A stretch of DNA of 64,000 nucleotides, from assembly GCF_003261575.2 (NCBI RefSeq), contig NZ_CP036175.1, positions 4,712,001 through 4,776,000 of the forward strand, read 5' to 3'. Numbering within the stretch: position 1 is the first letter of the stretch; the number at the start of each line of letters is the position of its first letter. The translations under genes and the position numbers were made by a program. The notes beneath the pieces were generated by a model, which was not told where the DNA came from, searched no databases, and saw only the letters and a program-made list of their open reading frames with translations. This document shows positions 54,714 through 63,423 of the stretch, one piece after another. This DNA comes from Klebsiella huaxiensis (GTDB lineage Bacteria; Pseudomonadota; Gammaproteobacteria; Enterobacterales; Enterobacteriaceae).

Positions 54714-55496
54714 ATGCGCAATGTAGCAATCAATGACGTCGATCATCTTCCTCGCCGGGTGCTGGCGTTGGGTAGCGACTATCCGCCCAATACTCTCCTG
54801 GAACGTCATAGCCATCGGCGGACGCAGTTTCTGTACGCTATGAACGGGTTAATGAAGGTAGAAACGGATGACGGCCAGTGGCTGGTTCCACCGTTCAGCG
54901 GAGTATGGATCCCGGCGACGAAACCGCATCGCGTCTGGATGCCGGGCGTCAGCACCCACAGCCTGTATATTGATGCGCAAGCCGCCCCGCGTAAAAGCGA
55001 GCGCTGTGAAGTTTTACAGGTCTCCCCGTTGACACATCAACTTCTGCTGGCCGCCTGCCAGCTGCCTCTGCTCTATGAAGAGAGCGGGCGCGATGCCGCG
55101 TTGATTGAACTGCTGCTCCACGAACTGCGCACTGCCACGCCGTTGCCGATGTTTACGCCACTGCCGCAGAACAGGCTCCTCGCAGCGCTGTGCGACGATT
55201 TTCAGCGCCAGCCGACTATCCGCAGTACGCCGCAGCAATGGGCGCAAAAAATGAGTAAAAGCGTGCGTACTTTTAATCGTATTTTTCGCCGGGAGACCGG
55301 GATGGCGTTCTGCGACTGGCGCCAGCAGGCGTGCCTGATGTACGCCATGACGGCACTACGTGAAGGGCATTCGATTACCGAAGTCGCGCTAAGTCTGGGC
55401 TATGAGTATCCGGCCGCCTTTACCGCCATGTTCCGTAAAGCAATGGGCTGTTCACCGATGGCCTTTATCCGCCAGATGAACGGCGGACCGACGTAG
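54714..55496 (+). CDS. AraC-family regulator with N-terminal cupin
   Basis: A 260-residue regulator: cupin-like sensing domain (LLERHSHRRTQFLYAMNGLMKVETDDG, residues about 25-95) and C-terminal double helix-turn-helix (SVRTFNRIFRRETGMAFCDWRQQACLMYAMTAL... EVALSLGYEYPAAFTAMFRKAMGCSPMAFIRQ). The layout is that of the NimR/YidF-like subgroup. Divergence from the TSUP gene suggests it is the local regulator. Confidence 0.87.
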   Translation: MRNVAINDVDHLPRRVLALGSDYPPNTLLERHSHRRTQFLYAMNGLMKVETDDGQWLVPPFSGVWIPATKPHRVWMPGVSTHSLYIDAQAAPRKSERCEVLQVSPLTHQLLLAACQLPLLYEESGRDAALIELLLHELRTATPLPMFTPLPQNRLLAALCDDFQRQPTIRSTPQQWAQKMSKSVRTFNRIFRRETGMAFCDWRQQACLMYAMTALREGHSITEVALSLGYEYPAAFTAMFRKAMGCSPMAFIRQMNGGPT

Positions 55497-55622
55497 GCCA
55501 ACCCCCTTCCCGTTTGTTCAGGAAGGCGGTGTAATGTCAGGATGATGAAGATTTATCCATGCATCGGATACCTGAACCAAAGCATTTATCCATGAAATAT
55601 TGTTTCAGGAAGCGATAATTTA

Positions 55623-55730
55623 TTAATACGGAATGACGAAACTCTGGCATAAATAGCGCCCTTTGGTTTTAACTTCGCGATCTGACATATATTCTTTACG
55701 TAAGTTTTCGTAAATTTTGCGTTTGGTCAT
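55623..55730 (-). CDS. Possible 35-aa small protein
   Basis: A minus-strand frame begins MTKRKIYENLRKEYM and ends CQSFVIPY. It is basic and lies in the 280-bp gap between the AraC gene and the NlpC/P60 gene. There is no clear Shine-Dalgarno sequence, and I do not recognise it. Confidence 0.25.
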   Translation of the reverse strand: MTKRKIYENLRKEYMSDREVKTKGRYLCQSFVIPY

Positions 55731-55796
55731 TCTGACGCTGTAGCGAATCGGCTATAAAAGACCACGGCCTGTTCTCCAGTGACGAAAAACAATGAT

Positions 55797-56357
55797 ATGA
55801 AGCCTAAACTTTCTCACGCGCTATTATTCGTTCCTTTTTTGATTTTGGCAGGATGTTCATCCTCATCGAAACCGCATAAAACCGCTCAGAGTAGTCATTC
55901 GACAATCGACGGTGGCTCTGACGATCTGATCCCGGTGATCGCCGCTCTGCACGATCAGATGCATACCTGGGAAGGAACGCCCTACGAGTGGGGCGGGACT
56001 GAGCAAAGTGGTGTCGACTGCTCCGGGTTTGTCTGGCGAACGCTGAAAGATCGCTTCAACCTGCCGATGGAGCGCATCACCACTCGTGAATTGCTGCATA
56101 TGGGAGAACGCGTGAGCCCGCAGCAGCTAAGGCCGGGAGATTTAGTTTTCTTCCGTATTAAAGGCGGGATGCACGTCGGCTTCTACGATACCGATCGTAA
56201 TTTCCTTCATGCCTCTACCAGCCAGGGGGTCATGCGATCCTCGCTGGATAATCCGTACTGGCAATCGGTATTCTACCAGGCGCGCCGCCTGCCGAAGGAA
56301 TATAACGCCCAGATAACAATGAATAACGATAATCTGCATCTGGCCAAAAATCGTTAA
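55797..56357 (+). CDS. NlpC/P60-family lipoprotein endopeptidase
   Basis: A 186-residue putative murein endopeptidase. Lipobox ILAGC places the lipidated Cys at 20. The NlpC/P60 catalytic residues are C75 (GVDCSGFVWR), H126 (GGMHVGFY) and H138 (FLHAS). It should cleave peptide stems in peptidoglycan from an outer-membrane anchor (residue +2 is Ser). I take the ATG at 55797; an in-frame GTG lies six codons upstream. It ends at a terminator shared with phoE. Confidence 0.85.
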   Translation: MKPKLSHALLFVPFLILAGCSSSSKPHKTAQSSHSTIDGGSDDLIPVIAALHDQMHTWEGTPYEWGGTEQSGVDCSGFVWRTLKDRFNLPMERITTRELLHMGERVSPQQLRPGDLVFFRIKGGMHVGFYDTDRNFLHASTSQGVMRSSLDNPYWQSVFYQARRLPKEYNAQITMNNDNLHLAKNR

Positions 56358-56365
56358 TCATAAAT

Positions 56366-56399
56366 AACAAAGCCGCCCTGTCACCATGGCGGCTTTGTT
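56366..56399. terminator. Bidirectional terminator between NlpC/P60 gene and phoE
   Basis: AACAAAGCCGCC and GGCGGCTTTGTT form a 12-bp stem with a 10-nt loop; A/T-rich flanks serve both strands. Confidence 0.85.
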
Positions 56400-56419
56400 G
56401 TCTCTTACCAGTGAATTTA

Positions 56420-57475
56420 TTAGAACTGGTAGGTCATACCGACAGCGACGATATCGTCATCGTTGATGCCGAGTTTGTTATCGCTCTTCAGCTGGTTGAT
56501 TTTGTAGTCAACAAAGGCGTTCATGTTTTTGTTGAAGTAATAAGTCACGCCAACATCAATGTAGTTGACCAGATCTTCGCTACCCACGCCCTCGATATCC
56601 TTGCCTTTTGACAGCACGTAACCCAGGGACGGACGCAGACCGAAATCGAACTGGTACTGAGCCACGGCCTCAAAGTTCTGTGCTTTGGTCGCAAAGCCAC
56701 CGCTGATTGGCGTCATTTTGCGGGTTTCTGAATACATGGTCGCCAGGTAGATATTGTTGGCATCATATTTCAGGCCGGTTGCCCAGGCTTCCGCTTTTTT
56801 ACCAACGCCGCGAGCCAGCAGGTTCTGGGCATCGGTACGGTCAGAGCTGGTATACGCTGCGCTGATGGCGAAATCGCTGCCGCCGAAGTCATAGCTTAAC
56901 GCGGTACCGAAACCGTCGCCGTTCTGTTTTTTGGCATCGCGATCGCCTTCGTTTTTACCCTGATATTGCAGGGTCAGGTCCAGGCCATCCACCACGCCGA
57001 AGAAGTCAGTATTGCGATAAGTTGCCAGACCGCTGGAGCGCTTGGTCATAAAGTTATCGGTCTGCGCGGAAGAGTCGCCGCCGAATTCCGGGAACATATC
57101 GGTCCAGGCTTCAACGTCGTACAGTGCGCCGAGGTTACGACCGTAGTCGAATGAACCGTAGTTCTTCAATTTCACGCCAGCGAATGCCAGACGCGTTTTC
57201 TGAGAAGAGTCGCTTTCGGTTTTGTTACCGGAGAACTCAGATTCCCAACGACCGTAGCCGGTCAGTTCGTCGTTAATCTGCGTTTCGCCTTTGATACCGA
57301 AACGAACGTAAGTCTGGTCGCCATCTTTGCTGTCATAGTCGCTCAGATAGTGCATCGCTCTGACTTTGCCGTAAACGTCCAGTTTATTACCGTTTTTATT
57401 ATAAACTTCTGCTGCCTGTGTAGCCGAAGAAGCGATAAGACCCATCATCATTAATGCCAGTGAGCTCTTTTTCAT
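56420..57475 (-). CDS. phoE: Outer-membrane porin PhoE
   Basis: A 351-residue trimeric porin with a 21-residue signal peptide (ATQA-AEV), beginning EVYNKNGNKLDVYGKV and ending in the C-terminal Phe (VGMTYQF) needed for assembly. Loop 3 contains PEFGGDS. It forms an anion-preferring pore and is induced by phosphate starvation. Identity as phoE rather than ompC/ompF rests on its position divergent from proB and on Pho boxes. Confidence 0.93.
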   Translation of the reverse strand: MKKSSLALMMMGLIASSATQAAEVYNKNGNKLDVYGKVRAMHYLSDYDSKDGDQTYVRFGIKGETQINDELTGYGRWESEFSGNKTESDSSQKTRLAFAGVKLKNYGSFDYGRNLGALYDVEAWTDMFPEFGGDSSAQTDNFMTKRSSGLATYRNTDFFGVVDGLDLTLQYQGKNEGDRDAKKQNGDGFGTALSYDFGGSDFAISAAYTSSDRTDAQNLLARGVGKKAEAWATGLKYDANNIYLATMYSETRKMTPISGGFATKAQNFEAVAQYQFDFGLRPSLGYVLSKGKDIEGVGSEDLVNYIDVGVTYYFNKNMNAFVDYKINQLKSDNKLGINDDDIVAVGMTYQF

Positions 57476-57562
57476 TATTCAGTCCTGGTGATTTATTTAT
57501 ACGCGCTAATCAATTCCGGGCGGAAGCCCCGTCAAAAACTGCAGGTTTTTTAACGCTCTAAT

Positions 57563-57580
57563 ATTAAAAATTTATGACAA
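57563..57580 (-). promoter_or_regulatory. Candidate Pho box of phoE
   Basis: On the minus strand TTGTCAT-AAAT-TTTTAAT: a good first half and a weak second half, about 90 nt before the phoE start. Confidence 0.5.
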
Positions 57581-57617
57581 CATGGAACTTTTTATAAAAA
57601 AGGGTATTTAATTATTT

Positions 57618-57635
57618 CCGTCATGAATATGTCAC
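57618..57635 (+). promoter_or_regulatory. Pho box in the phoE-proB intergenic region (plus orientation)
   Basis: CCGTCAT-GAAT-ATGTCAC matches the 18-bp PhoB consensus at about 15 positions. E. coli phoE is known to carry an extra upstream Pho box in inverted orientation that boosts expression; this would be its counterpart. Confidence 0.6.
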
Positions 57636-57765
57636 ACTTCCCCGCCAGAATGCCCGATCCGCGCAATGAAGTGGCTTGTCCATGACGCCAGGTGTTGGCA
57701 AGCGGGCTGACTCCTGTTACAACATCAATTCGATATCGAAACTCCTTTTTGAACGGCAGAGAATC

Positions 57766-58869
57766 ATGAGTGATAGCCAGACGCTGGTGGTAAAACTGGG
57801 CACCAGTGTTTTAACGGGCGGATCCCGCCGCCTGAACCGCGCCCATATCGTTGAATTAGTGCGCCAGTGCGCACAGCTGCACGCGATGGGCCATCGAATT
57901 GTGATAGTGACCTCCGGGGCGATCGCCGCCGGACGTGAGCACCTCGGTTACCCGGAACTGCCCGCGACCATCGCCTCCAAACAGCTGCTGGCGGCAGTCG
58001 GTCAAAGCCGTCTTATCCAACTATGGGAACAGCTGTTTTCTATTTACGGCATTCACATTGGTCAGATGCTGTTGACCCGTGCCGATATGGAAGACCGCGA
58101 GCGTTTCCTTAACGCCCGCGATACCCTGCGCGCGCTGCTGGATAACAACATCGTGCCGGTCATTAATGAAAATGACGCCGTGGCAACCGCTGAAATTAAA
58201 GTCGGCGATAACGATAATCTTTCGGCACTGGCCGCTATTCTCGCAGGCGCCGACAAACTGCTGCTGCTGACCGATCAGCAGGGCCTGTTTACCGCCGACC
58301 CGCGTAACAACCCGCAGGCCGAGCTGATTAAAGACGTTTACGGTATTGATGATGCCCTGCGCGCCGTCGCGGGCGATAGCGTGTCTGGTTTGGGTACCGG
58401 CGGGATGGGTACCAAATTGCAAGCCGCCGACGTCGCTTGCCGCGCGGGTATCGACACCATTATTGCTGCCGGTAGTCGTCCAGGCGTCATTGCCGATGTG
58501 ATGGAAGGCGTCTCTGTAGGAACCCGCTTCCACGCGCAGGAGTCGCCGCTGGAAAACCGCAAGCGCTGGATTTTCGGCGCACCGCCGGCGGGTGAAATTA
58601 CCGTTGACGCGGGGGCAACCCAGGCGATTCTCGAACGCGGCAGTTCTCTGTTGCCGAAAGGGATTAAAACCATCACCGGCAACTTCTCACGCGGTGAAGT
58701 GATCCGCATTCGTAGCCTTGAAGGCCGCGATATCGCCCACGGCGTCAGCCGCTATAACAGCGATGCCCTGCGCCGTATCGCCGGGCACCACTCGCAGCAA
58801 ATTGATGCCATTTTGGGCTATGAATATGGCCCGGTCGCCGTCCACCGTGACGACATGATTATCCGTTAA
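57766..58869 (+). CDS. proB: Glutamate 5-kinase ProB
   Basis: A 367-residue kinase catalysing the first step of proline synthesis (glutamate to gamma-glutamyl phosphate). The amino-acid kinase domain begins SQTLVVKLGTSVLTGG and has INENDAV and GTGGMGTK. A PUA domain follows from about residue 275. The start at 57766 matches E. coli ProB exactly; an upstream frame extension is not supported. It lies 10 nt before proA. Confidence 0.98.
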   Translation: MSDSQTLVVKLGTSVLTGGSRRLNRAHIVELVRQCAQLHAMGHRIVIVTSGAIAAGREHLGYPELPATIASKQLLAAVGQSRLIQLWEQLFSIYGIHIGQMLLTRADMEDRERFLNARDTLRALLDNNIVPVINENDAVATAEIKVGDNDNLSALAAILAGADKLLLLTDQQGLFTADPRNNPQAELIKDVYGIDDALRAVAGDSVSGLGTGGMGTKLQAADVACRAGIDTIIAAGSRPGVIADVMEGVSVGTRFHAQESPLENRKRWIFGAPPAGEITVDAGATQAILERGSSLLPKGIKTITGNFSRGEVIRIRSLEGRDIAHGVSRYNSDALRRIAGHHSQQIDAILGYEYGPVAVHRDDMIIR

Positions 58870-58879
58870 GGAGCTGAAA

Positions 58880-60133
58880 ATGCTGGAACAAATGGGCATT
58901 GCTGCCAAAGCGGCCTCGTACAAACTCGCGCAGCTTTCCAGCCGCGAAAAGAACCAAGTGCTGGAAAAGATTGCCGACTATCTTGAAGCGCAGACTGAAG
59001 AGATTCTGCGTGCTAACGCTGAGGACCTGACGGAAGCACGCGCCAACGGTTTAAGCGAGGCGCTGCTTGATCGCCTGGCGCTCAACCCTGCGCGCCTGAG
59101 CGGAATTGCCAACGACGTCCGCCAGGTTTGCAATCTGGCCGATCCTGTCGGTCAGGTGATCGATGGCGGCCTGCTCGATAGCGGCCTGCGCATTGAGCGC
59201 CGCCGCGTGCCGCTGGGCGTGGTCGGCGTGATTTACGAAGCGCGTCCAAACGTCACCGTCGATGTTGCCTCTTTATGCCTGAAAACCGGTAACGCGGCGA
59301 TCCTGCGCGGCGGCAAAGAGACCTGGCGCACCAACGCCGCCACGGTGAAGGTGATTCAGCAGGCGCTGCAAGAGTGCGGCTTACCGGCAGCCACTGTCCA
59401 GGCGATTGAGAGCCCGGATCGCGCGCTGGTGGGCGAGATGCTGAAGATGGATAAGTATATCGATATGCTGATCCCGCGCGGTGGCGCAGGTCTGCACAAG
59501 CTGTGCCGCGAGCAGTCGACGATCCCGGTGATCACCGGCGGAATTGGCGTGTGCCATATCTATATCGACCACTCGGCCGACGTTGCCGAAGCGCTGAAAG
59601 TTATTGTCAACGCTAAGGTTCAGCGCCCAAGCGCCTGTAACTCTGTCGAAACGCTGCTGGTTCATCAGGATATCGCTCAGCGCTTTCTGCCCGCGCTGAG
59701 CAAGCAAATGGCGGAAAGCGGCGTCAGCCTGCACGCCGATGCGACCTCCCTGCCCGTACTGCAAAATGGCCCGGCGAGCGTAGTTCCGGTGAAAGCAGAG
59801 CAGTATGACAACGAATACCTGTCGCTGGATCTGAACGTGAAGGTGGTTGCCGACCAGGACGAGGCCGTGGCCCATATTCGCGAGCACGGCACCCAGCATT
59901 CGGACGCCATCCTGACGCGCACGCTGGGCAATGCGAACCGCTTTATCAACGAAGTGGACTCCTCTGCGGTGTACGTCAACGCCTCTACCCGCTTTACCGA
60001 CGGCGGCCAGTTTGGCCTCGGCGCGGAAGTGGCGGTCAGCACGCAGAAGCTGCACGCGCGCGGCCCGATGGGTCTGGAAGCGCTGACGACCTATAAGTGG
60101 ATTGGTTTCGGCGACGATACCATTCGTGCTTAA
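58880..60133 (+). CDS. proA: Gamma-glutamyl phosphate reductase ProA
   Basis: A 417-residue NADPH-dependent reductase making glutamate 5-semialdehyde. The catalytic Cys lies in QRPSACNSVETLL, with VIYEARPNVTVD and FGLGAEVAVST conserved. The length equals E. coli ProA. It completes the proBA operon. Confidence 0.98.
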   Translation: MLEQMGIAAKAASYKLAQLSSREKNQVLEKIADYLEAQTEEILRANAEDLTEARANGLSEALLDRLALNPARLSGIANDVRQVCNLADPVGQVIDGGLLDSGLRIERRRVPLGVVGVIYEARPNVTVDVASLCLKTGNAAILRGGKETWRTNAATVKVIQQALQECGLPAATVQAIESPDRALVGEMLKMDKYIDMLIPRGGAGLHKLCREQSTIPVITGGIGVCHIYIDHSADVAEALKVIVNAKVQRPSACNSVETLLVHQDIAQRFLPALSKQMAESGVSLHADATSLPVLQNGPASVVPVKAEQYDNEYLSLDLNVKVVADQDEAVAHIREHGTQHSDAILTRTLGNANRFINEVDSSAVYVNASTRFTDGGQFGLGAEVAVSTQKLHARGPMGLEALTTYKWIGFGDDTIRA

Positions 60134-60141
60134 AGCTGAAA

Positions 60142-60192
60142 GGGTGATGCAAAAGTAGCCGTTTGATTCGCAAGGGCATTGACGCATCACCC
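60142..60192 (+). terminator. Stem-loop after proA
   Basis: GGGTGATGC and GCATCACCC form a perfect 9-bp stem with a long loop, followed by AGTTTTAA. A candidate terminator of proBA. Confidence 0.45.
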
Positions 60193-60244
60193 ACTTAGTT
60201 TTAACCTTCTAACCCGTGTTTACGCTCTAAGCACGTCTTGCAGG

Positions 60245-60320
60245 GCCGATATAGCTCAGTTGGTAGAGCAGCGCATTCGTAATGCGAAGGTCGTAGGTTC
60301 GACTCCTATTATCGGCACCA
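60245..60320 (+). tRNA. thrW: tRNA-Thr (anticodon CGT)
   Basis: Acceptor GCCGATA pairs with TATCGGC; the CCA end is encoded. The D-arm AGCTCAGTTGGTAGAGCA, the anticodon loop TTCGTAA in stem GCGCA/TGCG, and the T-loop GGTTCGACTCC are typical. 76 nt. As in E. coli, it follows proA and serves as an integration site. Confidence 0.97.
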
Positions 60321-60322
60321 TT
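60304..60322. repeat. att core at the tRNA 3' end (left copy)
   Basis: 19-bp core TCCTATTATCGGCACCATT; a perfect direct repeat lies at 63405-63423. Confidence 0.85.
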
Positions 60323-60337
60323 CTAACGTCTCCCCAA

Positions 60338-60423
60338 GTCTACTAAAGTTCACTGAAACCCCTTATACTCTGCGACTTGCAGCCCCTTTTAGTATTTCTA
60401 CGTCTACTAAAGTTCCCTGAAAT
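60338..60423. repeat. Two 21-bp direct repeats, candidate integrase arm sites
   Basis: GTCTACTAAAGTTC(A/C)CTGAAA occurs at 60338-60358 and 60403-60423 with one difference. They lie between att and the integrase start, where arm-type sites of P4-like integrases are expected. Confidence 0.55.
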
Positions 60424-60486
60424 CTACGGTCGTTTGGGGGTACTTATGGGGGTATTTGCTGTTCGGTCTAGAGGAGGTCCCCCCAA

Positions 60487-60852
60487 GTGAAACTAAACGC
60501 CCGGCAGGTGGACACCGCCAAATCTAAAGATAAGCCTTACAAGCTGGCTGATGGTGGTGGTTTGTATCTCCTGATTAAACCTAATGGCGGCAAATACTGG
60601 CGGCTCAAGTATCGTGTAGCCGGCAAAGAGAAGCTGTTAGCGCTGGGTGTGTATCCTGAAGTCACATTGGCCGATGCTCGGGCAAAACGTGAAGAAGCCA
60701 AAAGGGGTATCGCTGGGGGTATCGATCCTATGGAAGCGAAACGGGAAGAGAAGATCGCCCGTGAAACGCAGTTAAACAACACCTTCATCGGCTATTGGTT
60801 TTTTGCCAATGTAAGGGAACACATCTTTGTTGAAAGCCTCAAGGATGTCTGA
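60487..60852 (+). pseudogene. Truncated P4-type tyrosine integrase
   Basis: From a GTG start after AGGAGG, 121 codons remain. The first about 98 residues are the DUF4102-type arm-binding domain (MKLNARQVDTAKSKDKPYKLADGGGLYL; GKEKLLALGVYPEVTLADARAKREEAK). After QLNNTF the sequence becomes unrelated and stops, so the core-binding and catalytic domains are missing. The element cannot excise by itself. Confidence 0.85.
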
Positions 60853-61105
60853 AGCATACCGTTGGTTTCTTCGGTAAATGTTATCTGGAATAATGATTGA
60901 ATATATTTGTGAGTTTTATTGAGTGGTTGTTAGGTGTTAGTTAATAATTTCAAGTCTAATGACTTTTCTTCTTGGATAGCATTTTTTCAGCAACAAACCT
61001 ATTTGTGGATTAATTTGAGATTCTAACTTCGATGCTGATTTAAGGCACGATAAGACTTTAGCATTTTTAGACTACAACAAAACCAGACCATTCTTGAGGA
61101 TGGTT
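60853..61105. other. AT-rich gap before the island cargo
   Basis: No gene or clear promoter was recognised; it marks the deletion junction between the integrase remnant and the cargo operon. Confidence 0.4.
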
Positions 61106-62386
61106 ATGAACGGTGCCATTATGATCGCACATATATATCCATTTGATTTTAAAGTGTTTTTTTATGGCTTTGTCAGCGGATTTTTTTTGTGCTGGATGTG
61201 TGGTCTGTATACCAATCTTGGTGTAACTATACTATCATTCGTAGTACGAAAAGATCACCATCTTGGTAGGGAACGCATGGTAAACAAGGCTAATAAGGAA
61301 AAAGATGTAAAAATTAGGCTAGCCTTTGAAAGGTGGCAGAGAAGAGTTTCTCGTCAAGGGAAAGAATATTCGCAGTTTCGTCAGCAAAAAAAGTCTCAAA
61401 AGAAAAAAGATAATACCTTAATTCGGTTTCCATCTGAGTTTTCAATATATTCACCAGATAAGCCTCTGTTTTTTGTACGCTCTCTACGCTCGATATATGA
61501 GGTTAGGAATAAAATATATAATCCTGATGAGAGATTGTATTTGGATTTTACAAATACAAAAACAATGAAAATGGCGGCATTAGTAATCCTTTATGCCAGT
61601 GTTGAGACTTCAATTCGTAAAGGTTTATCGTACAGAATATTATTTTCAACAGATTTTAAGGTTAATCAGCTTTTAAGAGACTCAGGTCTTGTCGCTTTAT
61701 GTCGGGGCGAAAAAATAAAACCTGTCTTCGAAAATGTTGAAAATTTACCAATTATTAGTGGGGTTGGTGGGGAATATAGAGATGAGATTATAGATTTCAT
61801 TCAGAAAGAAATTTATAAAAACAAGATGAAACCTGAAACAGAACACACATATGCAGATGCTGTTCAGGAAGCAATAAATAACGTTGGTTTACACGCCTAT
61901 CCACATAAAAACAATGATGAAAAGCAATGGTGGCTTGCATGTCACGTAATTCATGATCAACTTTATCTTGCTATATATGATGAAGGTGTTGGTATACCTG
62001 AAACAGTAATGCAGAAGACATGGTTTATGAGTACGCTTAAATCAGAATATCCCGGCCTAAAAGTTGCTGTTAAAGAAGAGCTTGAGAGAATAGGTTTAGG
62101 TTATACAGAACGCTCTAAAGTGAAAGTGGGTATTGTTTCTGATGCAGTAAAAATAGCAATTTCTATGATTGGAGACGTAACCGGTACTGCCAATGATAAA
62201 CATGGTCAAGGGAGTAAGAGTATCAAAGCCTTGGTACTAAATAATGAACATGGAAATCTTTGGATTTACAGTAACTTAGGTATGTTTAAGCTTTCTAATC
62301 AGAAAGGTGATAAAATTAACGAGTTAACTCATAAAGTACCAGGTACTTTAATTCAGTGGAACATCAAGGTCAGCTATGAAGACTAA
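61106..62386 (+). CDS. Membrane-anchored GHKL ATPase with STAS-like segment
   Basis: A 426-residue protein. An N-terminal membrane hairpin or anchor (about residues 14-47) is followed by a basic linker and a segment at about 143-200 (LYLDFTNTKTMKMAALVILY) that looks STAS-like. A GHKL ATP-binding domain follows: N-box EAINNVGLHAY (255-265), DEGVGIP (292-298), GQGSKSI (367-373) and GTLIQWNI near the end. No phospho-acceptor His domain is present, so it resembles anti-sigma-type or conflict-system ATPases more than a sensor kinase. The ATG at 61106 lies 6 nt after GAGG; a TTG and an ATG just upstream are alternatives. It is AT-rich, unlike the chromosome. Confidence 0.75.
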   Translation: MNGAIMIAHIYPFDFKVFFYGFVSGFFLCWMCGLYTNLGVTILSFVVRKDHHLGRERMVNKANKEKDVKIRLAFERWQRRVSRQGKEYSQFRQQKKSQKKKDNTLIRFPSEFSIYSPDKPLFFVRSLRSIYEVRNKIYNPDERLYLDFTNTKTMKMAALVILYASVETSIRKGLSYRILFSTDFKVNQLLRDSGLVALCRGEKIKPVFENVENLPIISGVGGEYRDEIIDFIQKEIYKNKMKPETEHTYADAVQEAINNVGLHAYPHKNNDEKQWWLACHVIHDQLYLAIYDEGVGIPETVMQKTWFMSTLKSEYPGLKVAVKEELERIGLGYTERSKVKVGIVSDAVKIAISMIGDVTGTANDKHGQGSKSIKALVLNNEHGNLWIYSNLGMFKLSNQKGDKINELTHKVPGTLIQWNIKVSYED

Positions 62387-62708
62387 AAATATCAATGTTA
62401 TCAAAGACTTCAACAGTAAACCTTACGGGCGCTATCCTGACGATGGGGCTGGCTGTGGGGAAAACTTCCGTAAATATCTGGCAGGCTTTCTCAAAGAGTA
62501 TGATTTAGTTCATGTTGAGTTGACTGGATATAATCGTTATGGGCGTTCATTTATTGATGAAGCGTTTGGTGGTTTGATCCGAGTAGAAGGCTATACATTA
62601 AGCCAACTTAAGAAAAAACTGACCTATACTCATAAAGATATTAAGAGTATCGAGACCTTGATTGATGAAAGATTGAATAAGGCAGAGAGCGATGCAGGCA
62701 GAGGTTAA
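62376..62708 (+). CDS. DUF4325 STAS-like protein
   Basis: A 110-residue protein of the STAS-like DUF4325 family: RYPDDGAGCGENFRKYLAGFL and SFIDEAFGGLIRVEGY are its hallmark blocks. It overlaps the ATPase gene by 11 nt and the next gene by 17 nt, so the three are coupled. GHKL ATPase plus STAS-like pairs recall anti-sigma/anti-anti-sigma switches. The function here is unknown. Confidence 0.8.
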   Translation: MKTKNINVIKDFNSKPYGRYPDDGAGCGENFRKYLAGFLKEYDLVHVELTGYNRYGRSFIDEAFGGLIRVEGYTLSQLKKKLTYTHKDIKSIETLIDERLNKAESDAGRG

Positions 62709-63186
62709 TTATACAAGTATTGGGATTGCTATAATTGGTTGGCTTGTTGCGTCTTATTTCAATAACAGAGCATTCAAGCGGAATGACATATCTAGGCAAA
62801 AAGATAAGATTTGCCAACAAATAGAATCTCTATTTGATAAAGTTTTAGATAAGCTTTCTTCAAGAGATACTAAAGAATTAGAGTTGGATAATTTTTTGGC
62901 TTCAAATGTTTCATTGATTGAAATGCAGTTATCTCATTTGTCACAAAGAATTGGTAAGAAATTATTATGCGATGAGAAGTTATCCTCTCTCAGATCGACA
63001 CCTTTAGACTTGTTAAGTAAAAAGTGTGATTATAAAAATGAACTTCATGAGATGAAATATTCAGTTTTAGAGGAAATTGAAGGTAATTATACAAAATGGT
63101 TTTTTGATAGTTACTTGAAAAAAATCAAATCCATATTTACATCAAAACGTAACACACCAAATACTGATCCAGATAGTCTACCTTAA
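62692..63186 (+). CDS. Single-TM protein of unknown function
   Basis: A 164-residue protein with one N-terminal membrane segment (about 6-22, YTSIGIAIIGWLVASYF), then a long charged, mostly helical cytoplasmic part with possible coiled coil (RQKDKICQQIESLFDKVLDKLSSRD). I do not recognise the family. Its place as third gene of the cassette suggests a membrane effector or partner of the anchored ATPase. Confidence 0.65.
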   Translation: MQAEVNYTSIGIAIIGWLVASYFNNRAFKRNDISRQKDKICQQIESLFDKVLDKLSSRDTKELELDNFLASNVSLIEMQLSHLSQRIGKKLLCDEKLSSLRSTPLDLLSKKCDYKNELHEMKYSVLEEIEGNYTKWFFDSYLKKIKSIFTSKRNTPNTDPDSLP

Positions 63187-63192
63187 TAACTA

Positions 63193-63212
63193 GCGCCTTG
63201 TGCACAAGGCGC
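63193..63212. terminator. Perfect 20-bp palindrome after the cassette
   Basis: GCGCCTTGTGCACAAGGCGC is self-complementary. It ends the three-gene unit and could be a terminator stem or a protein-binding site; no T-run follows. Confidence 0.5.
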
Positions 63213-63404
63213 AAACGAGTTACATGTGTATAAAATTTGAAAGGTTAAACTTGTCTCAAACCTCATCAAAGATATTGTTACCCACAGTTTTATCTGCTTA
63301 ACAGGGAAGGATGTGATATGAGTTGGGGGTACTTTTGGGGTATTTCATAAAATAAAACGAAATAAAAATAATATTTATCAATGGTTTCGTGATTTGTGTT
63401 TTGT

Positions 63405-63423
63405 TCCTATTATCGGCACCATT
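63405..63423. repeat. att core, right copy
   Basis: Perfect 19-bp repeat of the tRNA 3' end. Sequence beyond it (CTCCCCATGTCTACC...) also resembles that after the left copy, as if a second element were inserted in tandem. Confidence 0.85.

Noticed and set aside
60338..60423. CRISPR-like repeats
   Set aside because: Only two copies with no array; position fits integrase arm sites.
60487..60852. Functional integrase
   Set aside because: Only the N-terminal arm-binding domain remains; the catalytic Arg-His-Arg-Tyr domain is missing.
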